Positions 52,116 through 63,232 of a stretch of 64,000 nucleotides of DNA are shown one piece after another. The notes beneath the pieces were generated by a model. That model saw only the letters and a list, made by a program, of their open reading frames with translations, had not been told where the DNA came from and ran no database searches. The position numbers and the translations under genes were made by a program. Position 1 is the stretch's first letter. Every line of letters starts with the position of its first letter. Source of the DNA: Cyanoderma ruficeps (Eukaryota > Chordata > Aves > Passeriformes > Timaliidae); assembly GCA_008694505.1 (NCBI GenBank), contig VZDJ01000623.1, positions 5,824,442 through 5,888,441 on the forward strand, in the 5' to 3' direction.

Positions 52116-55100
52116 GTAAGAAACTTCCAAGATATGGAGCAAGAACGTTTTGATGACAGGAAAAAACTGCCTGTTTACCTTCTTTAGTGGAGCAAGAAAC
52201 CCCAGCACATCTTGGAAAACTCATTTCCTGGATACCAATGAATATTACTGTTATGATATTGAATCTGAACATAAAGAAAGATCACATGATTTATCCAAGA
52301 GATTTGTCCCTCTCAAAAAATTTCTTTTAACTTAATATTATATTTTTTTAAACAAAATAACTGCCCTTTACAGCCTTTGTTGCTTTTGCATTTTAAGTAT
52401 ACTCTACATGGTGGTGAGGCACTCTTTCCTCTAAAGAAGTTGATAGTACTAAGACCATAATTTCCCTCTATGTACTTAACTACTGCTTAAAGTGCTACAA
52501 GCTATGAATAATCATAGCAATAGTAAGTAAGTCTCTGAATGTTAGGGAAAGATTGTAAACAAAATTTAGCATTAAAATGTGTTTTGTCACTAGCTAATTC
52601 CTGTGAACTTGCCAAGCATAAGTTCTTATTTTCTTTGTGCCATCCTGTCCATTCCTCAGCTGAAGTTCTTGTGCAGCCACACACCTAAAAGGAAGAGTGG
52701 GAATTCAGCAGCATTTTTTCAGAGCCGAAACTGAAAACTAGATTATAAAGTCATCTGTCACATTTTTGCTTTTTGTGTCAAAAAAGTCAAGACCTGAAGT
52801 GAAATTCAGTTCTGTGAAGACTGCATTTGCTTAAGCAATTTGCAAGAATGCTGATTGCTATCCTGAATATCCAGCTTCTGACACACAATGCTTCACAATG
52901 CAAACAAAGTCCTTTCTAAACATTTATTACTCTGCACCTTTATTCCTTTTTGGGACTTTCAGGTTCCTACTGGTTTATAGTTATGTTTGTATTTTTGTGC
53001 TGTTGGAACTTGCCTGTGATTTGAACAGATGAGTTAGGTACTGCACAGACCAGAACCACCAAATGGTGTCTGTTCATTTCAGACAGTTCTTCAATATGCC
53101 AACATAATTTTCATGTGAGAGGAAACATAAACATCTTTTTCATCCAACAAATTAGTACAAACTGGGAAGATATTTATTGATCAGCTTGGTTTAGATAGTG
53201 ATTCTGTCTTGCCACAATGCCCATTAGTTTCTTCAAACTAATTCAGGTCTGTGATGCAGAAGTTAAATCCATATGCTAATATTTACTGGACCTAACTTCA
53301 GGGATATGGCAGAATTGCTTAATCCTTAGGTCAAATGTAGTTAGACTCACTACAGTATACTCTGGATATTGTATACATTTACATATGAACTAGTTTGCCA
53401 TGTGCATGATTTTTTGCCACTGAGAATATTATGTTTCTGAAGTACAGTTCCTGAGACTGAGTGAAACCTGCCATCACAGTGCAGGGACTGCATGCAGAGA
53501 GCAGGGCCCTTAATACATGCTGCGATCTACACTGAAATGTAGAATCACACTCCTCAATTCACAGTGTATGGAGATCCAAAAGTCATTTCTGTGCAGTATA
53601 TCCTGGAGAGGGGCCCCATTCTGTCCACTTGAGGAGACTGGGTTTCCAGCTTTGGCACTGTAGCAGGTCACCTAAAGTTGGCTGCATAAATTTAATTTCC
53701 TGCTTCACAGAGGATTTAGGATTCTTCTATGAAAATTCAGCTGTAGGCTTATAAAGATGAAACAAAAAATTATTAGAACTAATGTCTTTATGTAGGAGAT
53801 GCAAAAGTCATGACTAGTCAGGTAAATATTTAAAACATTCTTTGCCTATTTGTGAAAATCATGTTGAGAGGCATTTCTTTCATAACAAGCATAGCTCTTG
53901 TTGACTTGTATAGTTTCTGTTCATTGACTTCAGGCCAAGTTTATAATGGTGTTGAGCTCTGTTAGAAGAGAAAGCTCATCCTTTCTGGAACTGCTCTTTG
54001 CTTTGGGCTGACAGCATTTGTAGGCAGCCCTGCCAAAGTATCATCACAGACTAAATATCCAAACTGCTAGTTGTTTTTGCTACTGCTTTTATTTTTAGCA
54101 AGTACTTTTTAAAAAGATTTTTGTATAGAATATGCACTCTATAAATGTTGTAGTCTCTGCCATAATCTGCAGTGCCAATTTTCTCATGTTTAATGTCACT
54201 ACAGAAGGTGATAGTGCATCGAAGCCTGGCATTATCCAGTTTCAGCTGATGGGCATCAAAACCTGCTTGAGCAGGTGTGATGGCATTAAAAAGCACCATC
54301 TCTTACACAGGGTGTGTGACTGCATGCAGGAGTATCAAAAGTAATTAGACTGAAATTAGATTAGCCATCAAAGGAGAGATTTAACCCTTGGAAGCCTTGA
54401 GCTGACAATATCTTGTGCAGACCTGTTTCTTTTGTAGGGTAAATGCATGACCATTCTATGGTGCAGATTACATCCAGGATATAAATGACCTATAGAAACA
54501 TTTAATATGAAGAATGGAGTGCTTTTTTTTTTCCCTAAATTCTCAGGTCCTTTAGGTCCTAAAGAAATCAACTGTGAAATACTTTCCCTCTTTACAAATT
54601 AAGCCTCACTGAGGCCATGATAAAGAAAGATACTTATTTGCATCTCTACCTCTCAATATGGAACCAACTTCAAAACTGGGCCAGCTCTGAGTGGGGGTTA
54701 GACCTTGAGATGTCTCTTTCAGCCTAAATTATTAATGTTTCTTTAAAATATATGGATAATTCTTCATTATCAGTTTTAGATCTGCTGACATCAGAGAAAA
54801 CAGAATATTTAATTTATTGAATAACAGCCTTGTAAATGATGCAGAGATTCAACAATGATATAGAAACATAATAGTGCACATTTGTTTTTATTGAGTCTAT
54901 TTTACAAACTACTCCTTAACCACCTTTGGAAGTCTCAGTATAAATTCATCATGCCCATTCCCTTCTCTATGAACTCCTCCTACATTATCCATACTCATAC
55001 ATTCCGTATTCAATGACATTTGGAGTGAACAAACTCATTATTCTTACTATCCCAACTCATGAAAAATGAGAGCATTTAGACTATCTGGCAGTGATTTCGT

Positions 55101-57008
55101 AGCCACAGCACAGCTCCGTGTTATTTTTGGTGTTGTCAGTATTGTCATTGCTAGTACAGCCTGAAGTCAGGACTATTAAGTATAATAAAATCCATTTGTA
55201 GAGGTAAAGTATGAGAAATATAAGCCATTAATGCCCTACTTTGGAAGACTGGATGATGCTCAGGCAGCTCCCTGTCTTTGGCAAAAGAAGTGAAATTCAT
55301 TCTCTGAATAGTCCTTTCAAGGACCTATGAAGTTTTAGGAGTATTTTGCTATCAATCTAAAATTGTATTTCAGATTCAGAACATTTTGTAGACTACTGAT
55401 GACTTATTTTAGCTGTTGGATGAATTAAACTTCTTTAAAAGCTTTGTAAACCACCAAGAGAAGCTGGTTATAAAATTTTTCATGAGAATTATTTTTCAGA
55501 TGCAAATTTGATTTGGTTTTGATGTTTTGTTTTTGTTTTTGGTTTTGGTTTTTTTTTTTCTGGTAAAGCTTGTTCTCATAAAGAAACACATCTAGAAGGC
55601 AAGTTAAAGCAGTAAACCAAACAAGAATAAGGCAACACAAGACAGTGAATATATTCATGTAACAGGCAGATTTGAGCTAATTTTCTCTGTGTTTTCACTA
55701 TGTTTAGCTGGGATTTTTCTGGTTAGTTCTCATCTGTAGATCTGATTGATTGAGAGGATGTTTCTTCTACACACCTGAAACAAACTTGAAAAGGTCAATT
55801 TCTTCAACACATGCAACAAACCTGAAAAGGGTAGTGCATCACCTTAACTTTGTGCTGTGGTGCAGGAAATGTGGGCACTTCGTTGGCCTGATTTAAATAA
55901 GTTGGTGTCCAACATCCTAAAAGAGCCTTGAAGGGTTTTCTTGGAGTGTAGGGCAGCCCAGAAGAGGCAGGTGGGTTTTACTCTTCTCAGAAAGTGATAG
56001 AAATACAAATTACATGGAATAATGTCAGGCAGCTGCGCACATCTGGAGGAATAGGAAATGATAGCTTCCAGACCAGTCTCCAGAGAACAGCAAGTTTGTC
56101 CTTATTTGCACCCTTTGTTTTCTGCTGCATCAACCAAGGAAGCAGATATGGAGAGAATGCAAAAATATTCAAATCCTACGACTGAAACAGAGCTTTCTTG
56201 CTTGACTGATAGCTTGCAGATTAAAGCTTGGTCCAGAGTGGCTCGAGGCCATCAACATTTAAAAGAACAGCATATTTTTGTGAGTTCGGGATTCTAATCA
56301 AGTGGTGAAATTATTTTCTACCAACAAACAGGAGGGAACAAAAAAGGCAGAGAGAAACATTAAGGATTTTATTGCTTTTTATCAAAAAACCTAGACAAGC
56401 TTAATGATAAAGGAGAGAAGAAAGTGAGGACAAAAAATTTAAATTTCGTTTCACAGAAAGTGTGGAGAGGAATTTGAAGATGAAGTGTGGTAGCTGAACT
56501 GACTATCAAAAAACACAGAATAAAGTAAAAGATATGATATGAGGTGGCTTGCAATTGTGAAATCCACTGATACACATCATTTAGTTTTAGTACCATTTCC
56601 ACTCTTTCTACCCACCTTTACCTGAACTCAGTTTAAATTGGAGTAACTTTTGCCTCTCTATGCCTTTCTCATACTGACAGAAATAAACAGCTGTGTTTTT
56701 TAGGCATGGTCCTTTCTTTCTTTTGGCAGTATTCATGTTTGTTAGACAGGGTTAATGCTGTGTGGTTTTTTTCTCCTCTTGTCTGCTCAGACTCTAAAGA
56801 TTTGGTGGTGAAGTTGTTTGATTCTATACCTGTATAAAGGCTGATCAAAATGGCTGGGCTGGACTTTAAATGCTGTTGAAATACATAACCATTAGTTTTA
56901 ACTGTAACGACTGGAGACAGTTTTTAAAAATTTGTGGCACTACAGCAGCATAGACCACAGCTGTTAAAAAAGTTAACTTTGAAAATCTATGTATTTTTAA
57001 TCTGGCAG
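52116..57008 (+). other. PCLO: PCLO intron, 4.9 kb
   Basis: AT-rich intron. It includes a local imperfect direct duplication at 55761-55830 and a G/T-rich low-complexity tract around 55515-55562. No mobile element or second gene recognised. Confidence 0.88.
55761..55830. repeat. Imperfect tandem duplication, about 35-bp unit
   Basis: TTTCTTCTACACACCTGAAA... (55761-55794) is followed by a second copy TTTCTTCAACACATGCAAC... ending AACCTGAAAAGG at 55830. Differences are a few substitutions and a 2-nt indel. Confidence 0.7.
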
Positions 57009-57059
57009 CCCACGGAAACTACAAAGTCTGCTTCCCATCCAATCACTGGAGAAATACAG
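57009..57059 (+). CDS. PCLO: Piccolo short exon at the C2A entry
   Basis: 51-nt exon encoding PTETTKSASHPITGEIQ, phase 0 at both ends. It follows the linker exon and leads into the first C2A strand (GEIQ|LQINY). The acceptor is AATCTGGCAG|CCC and the donor CAG|GTAAAT. Because it is symmetric and small, it could be skipped without a frameshift, but it supplies the start of the first beta strand of C2A, so skipping should harm folding. PITGEIQ matches mammalian Piccolo; the preceding PTETTKSAS is more divergent. Confidence 0.93.
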
Positions 57060-57938
57060 GTAAATACGTAGTTTTTGCTGTGCAAATTGTTGTTGGTATT
57101 GGCTGTGTTTTTCTGTGAAATAAATTTGCAGAAAACTATCTCCATCAACTTATTTCTTATTCAACTCCAATCCCTTAAAATGTCACTAATGTAAGTCAGT
57201 GCTTCATTTTTGCACCTGTTTTTAATGTTGGATTATGAAATACAACCAGAAGAATGGAAAATGCTCCTGTTCCTAAAGGCACTAAAAGGATAGTTAAATT
57301 CATTTTAAATTCTTAATCTTTGGCCACATATTGTGGTTTTCCTTAGAAATTCCCAGTCTGTTTACATGGAAGCAAGAACCGCTGTGTGTTTCTTAGAGTG
57401 CAGTGTATTTATTTCCATGCCATACCAAGTTTATGGTTATCCCTTGAGTAAACTGACTTTAGCCTTTTAAAGCACTCAAGAAGAGAACAACAGAACAACT
57501 GGAGCCTAATTTCCTATAGATTTCTGTGGTGTTTTTTCCCCTTGATTAACTTCTCTCTTTTATGTTATGCTAAGAGTCTTTCCACAATATTACAACATCC
57601 TTGTCAGACTTGGCCTCCAGGTAGATAGGATGTGTGTAATTAACACTCAATAAACTGGCTATTGTTCAGAATAATATCAAGTGTTCAAATTTCCTTTGCT
57701 TTTTCCTGATTGAAATATGGGTGTTTCCCTTTTTTTTCAAGGTGTTTCCCTATTTTTCAATGTGATGATCTAGCATCTCATTCTAGCAGGAGAGAGAGAC
57801 AGAGGCTTCTGGAATGTGTTTACTTGGAGGGAACATGGAGGTCTAAAGCTCATTTTATTCAGATGGTTTAGGAGATATTGAATCACTCAGAAAGTAAAAG
57901 TAACAAATAACCCTACTGTGTTTTAATGCATTCACTAG
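57060..57938 (+). other. PCLO: PCLO intron, 879 bp
   Basis: Short intron. Near 57720-57760 two tandem copies of GGTGTTTCCC plus a T-rich CAA end lie about 180 nt before the acceptor. No other feature seen. Confidence 0.9.
57720..57760. repeat. Tandem pair of about 21 bp
   Basis: Two adjacent copies of GGTGTTTCCC followed by a T-rich stretch ending in CAA (21 and 20 nt). Pyrimidine-rich on the gene strand. Confidence 0.75.
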
Positions 57939-58069
57939 CTTCAAATCAACTATGACAAACACCTTGGCAACCTTATCATCCACATCCTTCAGGCAAGAAA
58001 CCTTGCTCCCAGAGACAACAATGGTTATTCGGACCCCTTTGTGAAAGTTTATCTTCTTCCAGGGAGAGG
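57939..58069 (+). CDS. PCLO: Piccolo C2A exon with Ca2+-binding loop 1
   Basis: 131-nt exon (phase 0 in, phase 2 out) reading [40 protein letters not shown], then PGRG. It holds C2A strands 1-3 and the first Ca2+ loop, with two aspartates in the [10 protein letters not shown] signature, in the positions of the loop-1 Ca2+ ligands of synaptotagmin-type C2 domains. The remaining loop-3 aspartates lie beyond the window. KHLGNL differs slightly from the mammalian DLGNL. The acceptor is TTCACTAG|CTT and the donor GG|GTAAGT. C2A binds Ca2+ and acidic phospholipids at the active zone. Confidence 0.97.
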
Positions 58070-59693
58070 GTAAGTGTAGGACAAATTTTAACCTGAACTT
58101 TCTTTTAGTTTAGGTTTGCTACATGTCATTAATACACAAAACTAAGAGCTACTGCTATGGAAAATCCAGGTGCAACACCAGCACTAATGGTGGATTTTTA
58201 ATACAGAGTCAAATTCTATTCCCAGGAGAATATACATACTTTGCTAATGAACTTTATGATCATTCCTGTAGATATATGGGGGCTTCTTTGGCGTTTCCTT
58301 TTAAAAATTACAATACATGTAAAAATATTTAAAATAGCAACAGTCTCAATGGAAATGTACTAAATAGATGCAATACTTTCTGTAATATAGAAATCTGCAT
58401 GTTTAGTTTAGCATGAAATGGTTGCTTCAGCTGAAGACAATCTGAATTTAGGATTGATTTGCAAACAAGCAAAACTAAAGTACCTGAGATAGATTTAAGG
58501 TTGCAGTATAATACAAAAGCCATGAAATACTGGCCAGAAAACAATCTTTTCCATATGTATTTATTGGTGCCTTTTTTCTTCTAAGACTGAAGATATGGTT
58601 TTAGAAATACCACTATTTTTTATCTGATGACTATACAATCACTTTTTTATCTAAGGACTATCACTAAAATGACTAATCACTTTTTCACAAATCATTGATT
58701 TTTTTGACTCTATAATTACAAAGAGCTCATTATTATTTCCTTTAAAAGATATGTTTCCGTATCAGCAATATTATAGTCTTTTTGCCTGAATGTTACGGAA
58801 TGTCATATGTACATGGAGAATGCCTAAGAATACATGGTCATGATAATGCTGCTGACTTCAGTGATACAATAGACATCTAAAATTAAGGTGATGGGTCAGA
58901 CTCTATATTGCAAAGACAGATTCCTGCAAACTCCCCTGCTTGTGTAATAATACTCATCCTAAAAGACTCTTAGGATAGGACAATGCAAACAAAAATCTGC
59001 ATTTCTATTCTACTCTAATGGGAAAGTGGATGCTCAGATCACAGTTCACCATTTGGTGCATGGGCAAGTAAATGCACGAGTGGTACAAATAAAGCCACAC
59101 ATTTTCTTTTGTAGCTTGCTAATTCCAGCTATACAGTATTCAATATCTTTCAGTAGCATTGGGACCAAAACTATTACTGAATGTAATGGCGAGAGGTGCT
59201 AAAGCTCGAGTTTTTAAATGGACCTAAGACTCTTGTAAAATGTTTTCCAAATCAATCTTAGTGGGATTTTGTGGGTATATTCACTGATATAGAAATAAGA
59301 CTTTGAACTAAAGCCATGTTCATCCAATAAAGTATCACTTTAAACTTGTTGCCAAGTTATGAAGAATTGGATTTTAGTTTTGTTTGGGTTTATTATTTTA
59401 AAACGTGCCACTGTTACAGTTTTGCATGTAACTTGGGCCTTTAGGGAATAATGAAAATGAAGAGCTAAATAGTCACAGACTTGTTTCTGGGAAGTAGAAA
59501 TGTGGATTGCTACTGAATAACTTTTATTTGTAATTCAGTCCATGCTATACTTCTTATTCTTCCTAATGCCTCTATTTCCTTTGATTCTGATACTAGAAAC
59601 TACCCATAATTCATGTTTTCTTCCATCTCTGTTCTCATTTTCTCTTACGCTGCTTCCTCTGTGTTCCTCACTCTGTAAATTCTGCATATGCAG
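58070..59693 (+). other. PCLO: PCLO intron upstream of the microexon, 1.6 kb
   Basis: AT-rich intron with no repeats recognised. Its last 80 nt form a long CU-rich region described separately. Confidence 0.9.
59615..59693 (+). promoter_or_regulatory. PCLO: CU-rich tract and UGC motifs at the microexon acceptor
   Basis: A long pyrimidine tract (about 59615-59674, repeated TCT, CTCT and TTCCTCT units) suits PTBP-type repression. Between it and the AG are TGC triplets at 59683-59685 and 59689-59691 (TTCTGCATATGCAG). UGC placed just upstream of the acceptor is the known signature of SRRM4/nSR100-dependent neuronal microexons. The motif positions are seen; regulation is inferred. Confidence 0.6.
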
Positions 59694-59720
59694 ACAAGTC
59701 ATGGTGGTCCAAAATGCCAG
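59694..59720 (+). CDS. PCLO: Piccolo C2A 27-nt alternative microexon
   Basis: 27-nt exon (phase 2 in, phase 2 out) that adds QVMVVQNAS between GRG and AEYKRR. With it the protein reads GRGQVMVVQNASAEYKRR; skipping leaves GRGAEYKRR in frame, since GG joins the T of the next exon as GGT. This is the position and sequence of the nine-residue insert in mammalian Piccolo C2A, whose splicing is reported to change Ca2+ affinity and a Ca2+-induced conformational switch and dimerisation. The acceptor is ATATGCAG|AC; the donor CCAG|GTAAAG is a modest match, as expected for an alternative exon. Confidence 0.95.
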
Positions 59721-59763
59721 GTAAAGTGTGCTGTCTTCCAATTTATTTTTTTCATTTTTTGTA

Positions 59764-59769
59764 TGCATG
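59764..59769 (+). promoter_or_regulatory. PCLO: TGCATG (RBFOX-type site) 43 nt after the microexon donor
   Basis: Exact TGCATG on the gene strand. (U)GCAUG is the RBFOX recognition sequence, and sites just downstream of an exon usually favour its inclusion in neurons. A hexamer can occur by chance, but position and exon type make this a plausible enhancer. Confidence 0.5.
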
Positions 59770-60727
59770 AATGGGACAATGAGCCTGTACATTGAACTAC
59801 AAATTTCTCTAGAGCTCTGATGGCATGAAACTGTGGTATGGTTTTGTTTTTTATTTACTAATTAGGTCATTTCCAGGAAATGGAAACAAGTAGTTAATGC
59901 TTCTTAGTGCAGTAGTAGTCTAAGGCTAAACTCTGATGACCAGCAAAATGTCTTTCGAAGTTTAGAAGAATTAGGTTCATGATATCTAAAACTTCATTCT
60001 CATTCATTGAAAGTTAAAAAATAATTAACTGTGAACCTGTATCAAGATTTTGAATGGTGGAACTGCCAAGACAAACAGGCCCTGTTTGGTGAAGAAATGG
60101 AATATTTTTTTCTCTATTTACTTTGCACAGTGTATAGCCATTAAAGCCAGGTATAAATGTAGATAATTGCCTAGATGGACAATTAAATCTGCTTGATGAC
60201 ATCAGTGATTATTTGTGGAAAGCAAATTTAAAATTTACTTATTGAAATTAGGAGTACTTTGTTTGTCCCGAAAACATAAGGCAAAGTTCAATTCTCAAGA
60301 CATGCTAATATCAGCCCAGGATAAGCACATAAGAAACATATCAACCCCAATTTTATTTTTTTTTAAAGTAATAACCTGACTAAACAAGTGAGCAGATTAA
60401 TTCCAATAAACAGATTTCTGTCATCTGTCTCTTTTTTAATTTCTAAAATTATTTAATAATTTGTTAAAATTACACATTTAATATGTGTATTCTATTATAG
60501 TTTTTAACACAGTTATTCTATTATGCTTTTTTCATTGTACTTAATACACTGTATTATATATTAATAAATTAGTAATTAAGGAATCAGAGAGAAAATATAA
60601 ATAAAAGAGATATGCAGTTTGTATCTTTTCACACAGTATACTCTTTGAATTTCAAATCCAAAATATTTTACATTAAGTAACATACCAGTGACTGGTTTAA
60701 TGAATGCATTTTATTAAAGCATCTTCA

Positions 60728-60762
60728 TCTGTTAATCTGTTAATTGTTAATCTGTTAATTGT
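60728..60762. repeat. Short tandem GTTAATCTGTTAATT repeat
   Basis: About two and a half units of GTTAATCTGTTAATT in tandem. Simple repeat with no evident role. Confidence 0.75.
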
Positions 60763-62997
60763 TTTGGGGGAAGGTGCATCAGGGGTATGAAAACTTAATT
60801 GTTTGCCAGATCCTTCCCTTCAGAGTGTCTGCCACCCAGCTTAGCCTGGTTCTGCACCTCCCTAGAAGAGGTCAAGGTCTCCTGCCTCTCTCTGCAACAG
60901 ATACAGACCATAGATTACATGGATGTGGAACCAGCTCACCCTTAAAGTTTAGATCTAAATATTCCATGGAGTTCACTGGAAATATTTCAGAGCTGCCATG
61001 TTAACAACAATTTCATCTTTTGCAAGCTCTAGAACTCAACACTGCATGAATCACCTTCTCACATACTTCAAAAGAGAATCAGAAACTTTGAAAAGGTGAT
61101 GAAGCTCTACTGTTGCAAAAGGAGATCCAAGGAAGGAAAGGGAATGTTGGTGACATTTTCTTGGCTGAGTGTGCAAAGGATTCTTTCACACTTTCTTCAA
61201 GAAATGAAAGTATATCAGTTTCCTAAAACCAGTTGATCATAAGACATCTAAACAGGATGTTCTAGGCAGGGGATGCTTTTCTCACACCAGAGAGTGGGAA
61301 AAGAAGGCTACTGAGGTGCTTTAAAATTTTAACTGCATTACTTAATACTATTTACCATCAAAATCTCATTTCACAATGGATCCAGATTTTGTATTTCAGC
61401 TTTCTTTCCAAGATATGCAAAGAAATAGCTTTGAGTGAGTGTGTTTTTCATATGATCTTGGTCCCCCTAGATTTTAAATCACTCTTGCCATACTGTGCTA
61501 TGGCTGATAGAACTCTGGAGAGCTGCTGCTTTCTTCTCATAAGCAGAGGTGAACAGAGACTTTGTTTCACGGGTCCCAAAACCCTTCACATTTTTCAATA
61601 AACTGAAAGATAGTGGATAGCAAGATTTCCAAGAAAATAAATGGAAATGCATAGAATGACTAGAGAAAAAAAAAGACAGGAAAAATAGCTGCTTTCACTT
61701 CAAGATATCAGGCTAGTAGGCAGCCTGGATAGGGCTACTTCATTTTGGAGAATAAAGCCACTCTGCCATCCAAGTTAATTAGATGGGACCCCTGCATGGC
61801 AGAATTGAGTTTATAGAGTGAAATTGCTGGTGCTGATGCCCCAGTATTGACATGTGTATGCCAATAAAGTACACGTATCTTTCACATAACCATAAATCAG
61901 AAATGTTCCAGCCTGTTACCAGGTATGGAACATCAATAGTGACTGGATGATTAAATGTGTTCCTGAGTGATCCTTCTCAGTTCATCTCATATGAAAGGAA
62001 TTAGTGCATTCTGTCTGGGACCATGCCACAGTGTGAACCAAAACAGTTAAATCAGAAGTTAGAATAGTACACTACCAAAAGGTATTGTAAGGGAACCATA
62101 AAAGAGTCTAATATGGTATATACAAGTTATTTTCTGCCATTTTGTCTTAGTTCTGGAGAACTGTCATGGGAAAATTTTGTTTAGCAATAGATGTAGCAGG
62201 TATATACTTGCAGATTGACAAAAAGAGTTTCTTTACCTTAAATCTTGTGGGTTCTTCAAACTATTAAAAGATCCTCATGTCTCCTAACCACATTTTTTCA
62301 GCTGTCCATTAAAATTTATGTTAAATTAAAATTGGAATGAAAGCAAATCTAACATCAAAGCTCACAGAGCTAGATGAATCCATATTCTGTTTTAGATTAG
62401 TGCATTGCTTTCTCCATACTCAGGAAATGTAAAGTAGAATATAAAGCATTAGTGAATCTTTTTAAAAACAGATTATGCAGCCAAACCTTTGTTCTTGGCT
62501 ATTGACAAAATAAATAAAAAAAAAAAAGTCGTGATCCTGATGCCCTTTTATGTTTCTTTCCAGTAGAGTTGGAGGGATTGGCAGAGAACAGGATCAAAAA
62601 GAAATTAGTGTTTCAATCATTAACAGGATATTAGTTACTTTATGGCATTCATTAAATGTGTTTGTGAGATGGGAGAGATTGCAGCCTATAAATATAATGA
62701 ATATGTGCTACTTTCAAGTGCTAATGGGATGGTCATGGAAAAGAAATCAATGCATAATCACATCAATTTAGAACCAGAGCCCAATACCTACAATGAGAGG
62801 ACAAAGTCTATGTGCATGTGCTGACTGATGCTTTATCTTGAAATGGTTTTAGGCAGAGCAAGCCTGCTGAAGAGTCAGGAGATGTTTTAAAAGACTATCT
62901 GAGAAAAGCAAAAAAATACCAAAGAAAACATTTCAAAGGCTGTCATTGTCCTCTCATAACCCTGAATTGCTGCAGAAATGGAAGATACAGCTCTTTT

Positions 62998-63078
62998 CTT
63001 TTTCTGGTTTTTGGTTTGTGGGTGTTTTGTGGGGTTTTTTTTTGTTTGTTTGGGTTTTTTTGGGTTTTTTTTTTGTAT
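62998..63078 (+). repeat. PCLO: G/T-rich low-complexity tract before an exon
   Basis: T-rich sequence interrupted by GG and GGG runs (GGTTTTTGG, GTGGGTGTTTTGTGGGG, TTTGGGTTTTTTTGGGTTT). It ends about 60 nt before the exon at 63139. It may act as an extended U-rich splicing element or be a plain low-complexity expansion. Confidence 0.75.
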
Positions 63079-63138
63079 TAGAGCTGAAAGAAACAAAAGA
63101 TTGCTAATGTAATGTTTTATTCTTTTGTTCAAATTCAG

Positions 63139-63232
63139 TGCTGAGTACAAGCGGAGAACTAAGTACATACAGAAAAGCTTGAATCCTGAGTGGAATCAGA
63201 CAGTCATTTATAAAAATATCTCCGTGGAGCAG
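63139..63232 (+). CDS. PCLO: Piccolo C2A exon after the microexon
   Basis: 94-nt exon (phase 2 in, phase 0 out) reading [20 protein letters not shown] then [11 protein letters not shown]. It encodes the polybasic C2A strand ([10 protein letters not shown]) and the [12 protein letters not shown] segment, a hallmark of synaptotagmin-type C2 domains. The acceptor is CAAATTCAG|T, completing the split Ser (AG|T) or Gly (GG|T) codon depending on microexon use. The donor is CAG|GTGCGT. The following exon, with the loop-3 Ca2+ aspartates, is outside the window. Confidence 0.97.

Larger units (their letters stand above)
59721..63138 (+). other. PCLO: PCLO intron downstream of the microexon, 3.4 kb
   Basis: Intron containing TGCATG close to its start (59764-59769), an AT-rich stretch around 60440-60600, a short tandem GTTAATCT/GTTAATT repeat (60728-60762) and a G/T-rich tract (62998-63078) just before the next acceptor. 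No mobile element recognised. Confidence 0.88.
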
